Assembly (NCBI GenBank): GCA_017940955.1
Contig: JAGAXP010000061.1
Span: 1 to 6,465, forward strand
Direction: 5' to 3'
DNA from: Oribacterium sp.
GTDB taxonomy: Bacteria > Bacillota_A > Clostridia > Lachnospirales > Lachnospiraceae
Length of the DNA stretch: 6,465 bases
In this document: piece after piece, positions 4,639 to 6,465 of the stretch
Layout: each line of letters starts with the position of its first letter
How positions within the stretch are numbered: position 1 is the stretch's first letter
Made by a program: the position numbers and the translations under genes
Notes under the pieces: model-generated
Told to the model about the DNA's origin: nothing
The model's input: only the letters and a program-made list of their open reading frames with translations
Database searches by the model: none

Positions 4639-6359
4639 CCCTTATATCCTCCAAATCCCTCTTCATAGGAAGTGTCATAAGCATTGTTGTTCAGAACATC
4701 CAGATAATCGGATTCTTCCGAAGAGCTGTCATCAACGTCATTCTCACCGTTCAAATCCTCAAGGTTTCCTGCTCCTGTTGTCCCTTCCGTAATTTGACTC
4801 AGTTTTTCGACATCGTCTGACCTGTACTGATCAGACGTGGGGCTTATCTTTATGACCTGTCCTCCAAACCTGCTGACGAGAGGCGAATACTCTGACTCAG
4901 GATCAGAGATGATCACGTCATCGTCAGTAACAAGAAAGGCATTGGCAATCTCACGTTTTGCAGCGAATGACTTTCCGGAACCGGGAGTTCCAAGGATTAG
5001 TCCGTTTGGGTTCTTAAGCTTCTTTCTATCGACCATGATAAGGTTGTTGGAAAGGGCATTAAGTCCGTAATAAAGCGACTGTGTTCCTCCCTGGAAGAGC
5101 TCCTGTGTTGTGAACGGCACGAAGATCGCTGTGCTGCTTGTTGTCATGCCACGCTTAATATCTATGAGATTGCTGGCCAAAGGCAGTGTGCTCATGAGGC
5201 CCTGCTCCTGCTGGAAATCAAGACGAATGAGATTACAGTTGTGCTTCTGGGCTATACCGCTGGTCTGAAAGACATTGTTCTCAAGTTCCTGAAGGGTTCG
5301 TCCTGTATTAAGTATCAGGAACGTGAGCAGGAACATTCTCTCATTCTGATTCTGAAGTTCCTTAAGGAACGCCTTTGCGTCGTTGCCGTAGGTAGCAAGA
5401 TCTGATGGTATGATGTCCATGTCATATCCGGCACGGACAGCTTTCTTTTGTTCTTCAATCTTGCTGCGGTCCAATTCTGTGATGGTATGTTTAATTGTCT
5501 TTATAGCTTCATTCTGATCCACAGACTGTATATGCATAGTCACTATCTGGCTCGATTCCATGGAAAGGAAATCAGCCAGCATCCTGTCACTTATGTCCGA
5601 GGCATCTATGGAAAGAAAGCTCATAGCTCCATATATCTCACCCATCTGGAAGGTCCTGCCGGTCCGGAAATTAAGGCTACTTGGAGCTATGAAGTCCTTC
5701 ACGGAAAGTCCTGACCCTGTGAGCCATTTCCAATCAAAGTGGAACTTCGCATCATCACCCATATGGAACTCGCTGTGCATGAGTTCAAGCCGCTCTGTGC
5801 CGTTAAGAGTCCTGGCTCTTACACCTATTCTTTTAAAGTTATTGAGGATATCTATCTCCAGGTGTATAAGCCTTGGCTTTGCTGTCTTTATGGACTCAGC
5901 ATGTATGCCGAAGGTGAGGTATTTGGTCTTCGTGAGACCATTGTTGCCGGCTTCCATCTGATGCTTCAGCATGCCGGTATATTCATCTCTCACATCATTA
6001 AAGGCATCTCTCTGATGAGGGATTGCTATGCTCTTCTCGAATTTCTCCGCATCTGTTGCCATGTTCATGAAGCTGAGCTGAAAATGAACTGAGCTGTCAA
6101 AGAAGTTAAGGAAGGAGCACCATTCCTCAAATATCTCTTTCTGATCCTCCTGCTGTGCCAGCTGGTAATTGATATCCTGAAACTCGATGGTCTTCGTATA
6201 GTAGTCATCCCCTATACGGCATATTCCGTCCTGAAACATACGGTCAAATGGAATGCTGTCCTGTGTGGTCCTTGGGATACCGTCATCATTAGTTACGGAT
6301 TTTATGATTGTCCTTATCCTTTTCGGCCTTTCGTCATTTATAGTGGGTAACCCCACCAT
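4635..6359 (-). CDS. virB4: VirB4-like conjugation ATPase (CD1110-type), C-terminally truncated with a foreign acidic tail
   Basis: A 574-aa product. Residues 1-512 match the VirB4/TraE-type ATPase of Tn1549-like conjugative transposons, which powers a type IV secretion channel at the inner membrane. Recognisable landmarks are TTQDSIP (31-37), YYTKTIEFQDINYQLA (53-68), IEEQKKAVRAGYDMDIIPSDL (301-321), TTSSTAIFVPF (406-416), Walker A GTPGSGKS (457-464) and DVIISDPESEY (481-491). Family members run to about 800 aa, with the conserved ISPTSxxY followed by NPMDI. Here the match stops at Tyr512, and an unrelated Asp/Glu/Ser/Asn-rich tail of 62 residues follows, ending GFGGYKG. Roughly 280 residues of the ATPase domain, including the later motifs, are missing, so ATPase function is doubtful. 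An in-frame TGA two codons upstream (6363-6365) fixes the ATG; only a weak ribosome site is visible. It is coupled to the secreted-protein gene by ATGA. Confidence 0.85.
   Translation of the reverse strand: MVGLPTINDERPKRIRTIIKSVTNDDGIPRTTQDSIPFDRMFQDGICRIGDDYYTKTIEFQDINYQLAQQEDQKEIFEEWCSFLNFFDSSVHFQLSFMNMATDAEKFEKSIAIPHQRDAFNDVRDEYTGMLKHQMEAGNNGLTKTKYLTFGIHAESIKTAKPRLIHLEIDILNNFKRIGVRARTLNGTERLELMHSEFHMGDDAKFHFDWKWLTGSGLSVKDFIAPSSLNFRTGRTFQMGEIYGAMSFLSIDASDISDRMLADFLSMESSQIVTMHIQSVDQNEAIKTIKHTITELDRSKIEEQKKAVRAGYDMDIIPSDLATYGNDAKAFLKELQNQNERMFLLTFLILNTGRTLQELENNVFQTSGIAQKHNCNLIRLDFQQEQGLMSTLPLASNLIDIKRGMTTSSTAIFVPFTTQELFQGGTQSLYYGLNALSNNLIMVDRKKLKNPNGLILGTPGSGKSFAAKREIANAFLVTDDDVIISDPESEYSPLVSRFGGQVIKISPTSDQYRSDDVEKLSQITEGTTGAGNLEDLNGENDVDDSSSEESDYLDVLNNNAYDTSYEEGFGGYKG
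4648..4652 (-). promoter_or_regulatory. Ribosome binding site for the secreted-protein gene
   Basis: GGAGG on the - strand, 9 nt before ATG at 4638, inside the last codons of the virB4-like gene. It supports the ATG start with ATGA overlap. Confidence 0.7.
4814..4837. repeat. Short inverted repeat at the virB4/tail junction
   Basis: CGTCTGA (4814-4820) and TCAGACG (4831-4837) form a perfect 7-bp inverted repeat around a 10-nt loop. The loop contains the codon (4824-4826) where similarity to VirB4 proteins ends. It could be a deletion or recombination scar, or chance. Confidence 0.45.
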
Positions 6360-6365
6360 TACTCA

Positions 6366-6395
6366 TTGATTAAATTTAAAAGTTTCTGCTATCCT
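6366..6395 (+). promoter_or_regulatory. Possible promoter for the divergent gene at the right edge
   Basis: TTGATT (6366-6371) could serve as -35. The extended -10 TGCTATCCT (6387-6395) has its TATCCT hexamer at 6390-6395, an 18-bp spacing. Transcription would start some 30 bp before the ATG at 6431. The match to consensus is only fair. Confidence 0.3.
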
Positions 6396-6406
6396 TGATA
6401 TATCAA
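6395..6406. promoter_or_regulatory. Perfect 12-bp palindrome TTGATATATCAA, possible operator
   Basis: This exact palindrome lies between the divergent virB4-like gene and the right-edge gene, overlapping the last base of the candidate -10 and 24 bp upstream of the right-edge ATG. Its position would suit a repressor site, but a short AT-rich palindrome can arise by chance and no second copy was noticed. Confidence 0.25.
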
Positions 6407-6430
6407 CCAGCCACACAAGGAGGATGTATT

Positions 6431-6465
6431 ATGGATAATAAGGATCTGTTCACTGCAGCACTTCA
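6431..6465 (+). CDS. Start of a divergent gene, truncated by the window edge
   Basis: ATG at 6431 follows a strong AAGGAGG (6417-6423) with a 7-nt gap and opens a frame reading MDNKDLFTAAL to the end of the window. Eleven residues are too few to identify it. The LF-x-x-AL start resembles ISL3-type transposases as I remember them, and a transposase would fit here, since it occupies the place upstream of virB4 where the channel genes (PrgI, TrbL-like) normally lie. That identification is a guess; the start itself is well supported. Confidence 0.5.
   Translation, partial: MDNKDLFTAAL

Noticed and set aside
6366..6420. Minus-strand reading frame ending just before virB4 (last residues ETFKFNQ) as the tail of a PrgI-type gene
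   Set aside because: It is open for only about 20 codons before a stop and shows no resemblance that I can support.

Overview
The window looks like accessory DNA from a clostridial Firmicute, probably of the gut Lachnospiraceae/Ruminococcaceae type. The VirB4-like protein closely resembles the VirB4 family of Tn1549/CTn-type conjugative transposons, the broken transposase is of a kind common in those genomes, and most genes have strong GGAGG ribosome binding sites. The organism call is inferred from remembered family resemblance, not from a search.

Layout: (1) 1-360 is the middle of a DDE (rve-fold) transposase gene on the + strand, cut off immediately before the codon expected to encode its catalytic glutamate. 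(2) 361-4488 is a complete 4,128-bp mobile element. Two perfect 83-bp terminal inverted repeats enclose three tightly overlapping tyrosine recombinase genes on the - strand (4359 to 446). This is the plan of a RIT (recombinase-in-trio) element, related to the recombinase genes of Tn554. There is no passenger gene. (3) 4489-4638 is the 5' end of a small secreted-protein gene on the - strand, cut by the other end of the element. (4) 4635-6359 is a - strand virB4-like conjugation ATPase gene that has lost its C-terminal third and ends in an unrelated acidic tail. (5) 6431-6465 is the start of a divergent + strand gene that leaves the window.

The three recombinases (639, 326 and 343 aa) probably act together on the repeat ends. 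Each 83-bp end contains an imperfect palindrome: two 24-bp arms, 21/24 matching, around a 16-bp AT-rich centre. That resembles a tyrosine-recombinase core site. The first recombinase is unusually long because its N-terminal DNA-binding region appears duplicated in tandem, and it has Gln in place of the second catalytic His.

The most informative oddity is that the two sides of the element are the 5' halves of two different genes, both reading into it. A simple insertion would leave two halves of one gene. So either recombination between two element copies rearranged the DNA, or the contig was misjoined across the repeat. With the truncated virB4 and the interrupted secreted-protein gene, the picture is of a decaying conjugative element disrupted by several mobile elements. 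I found no CRISPR array, tRNA or rRNA, and no clear defence system.
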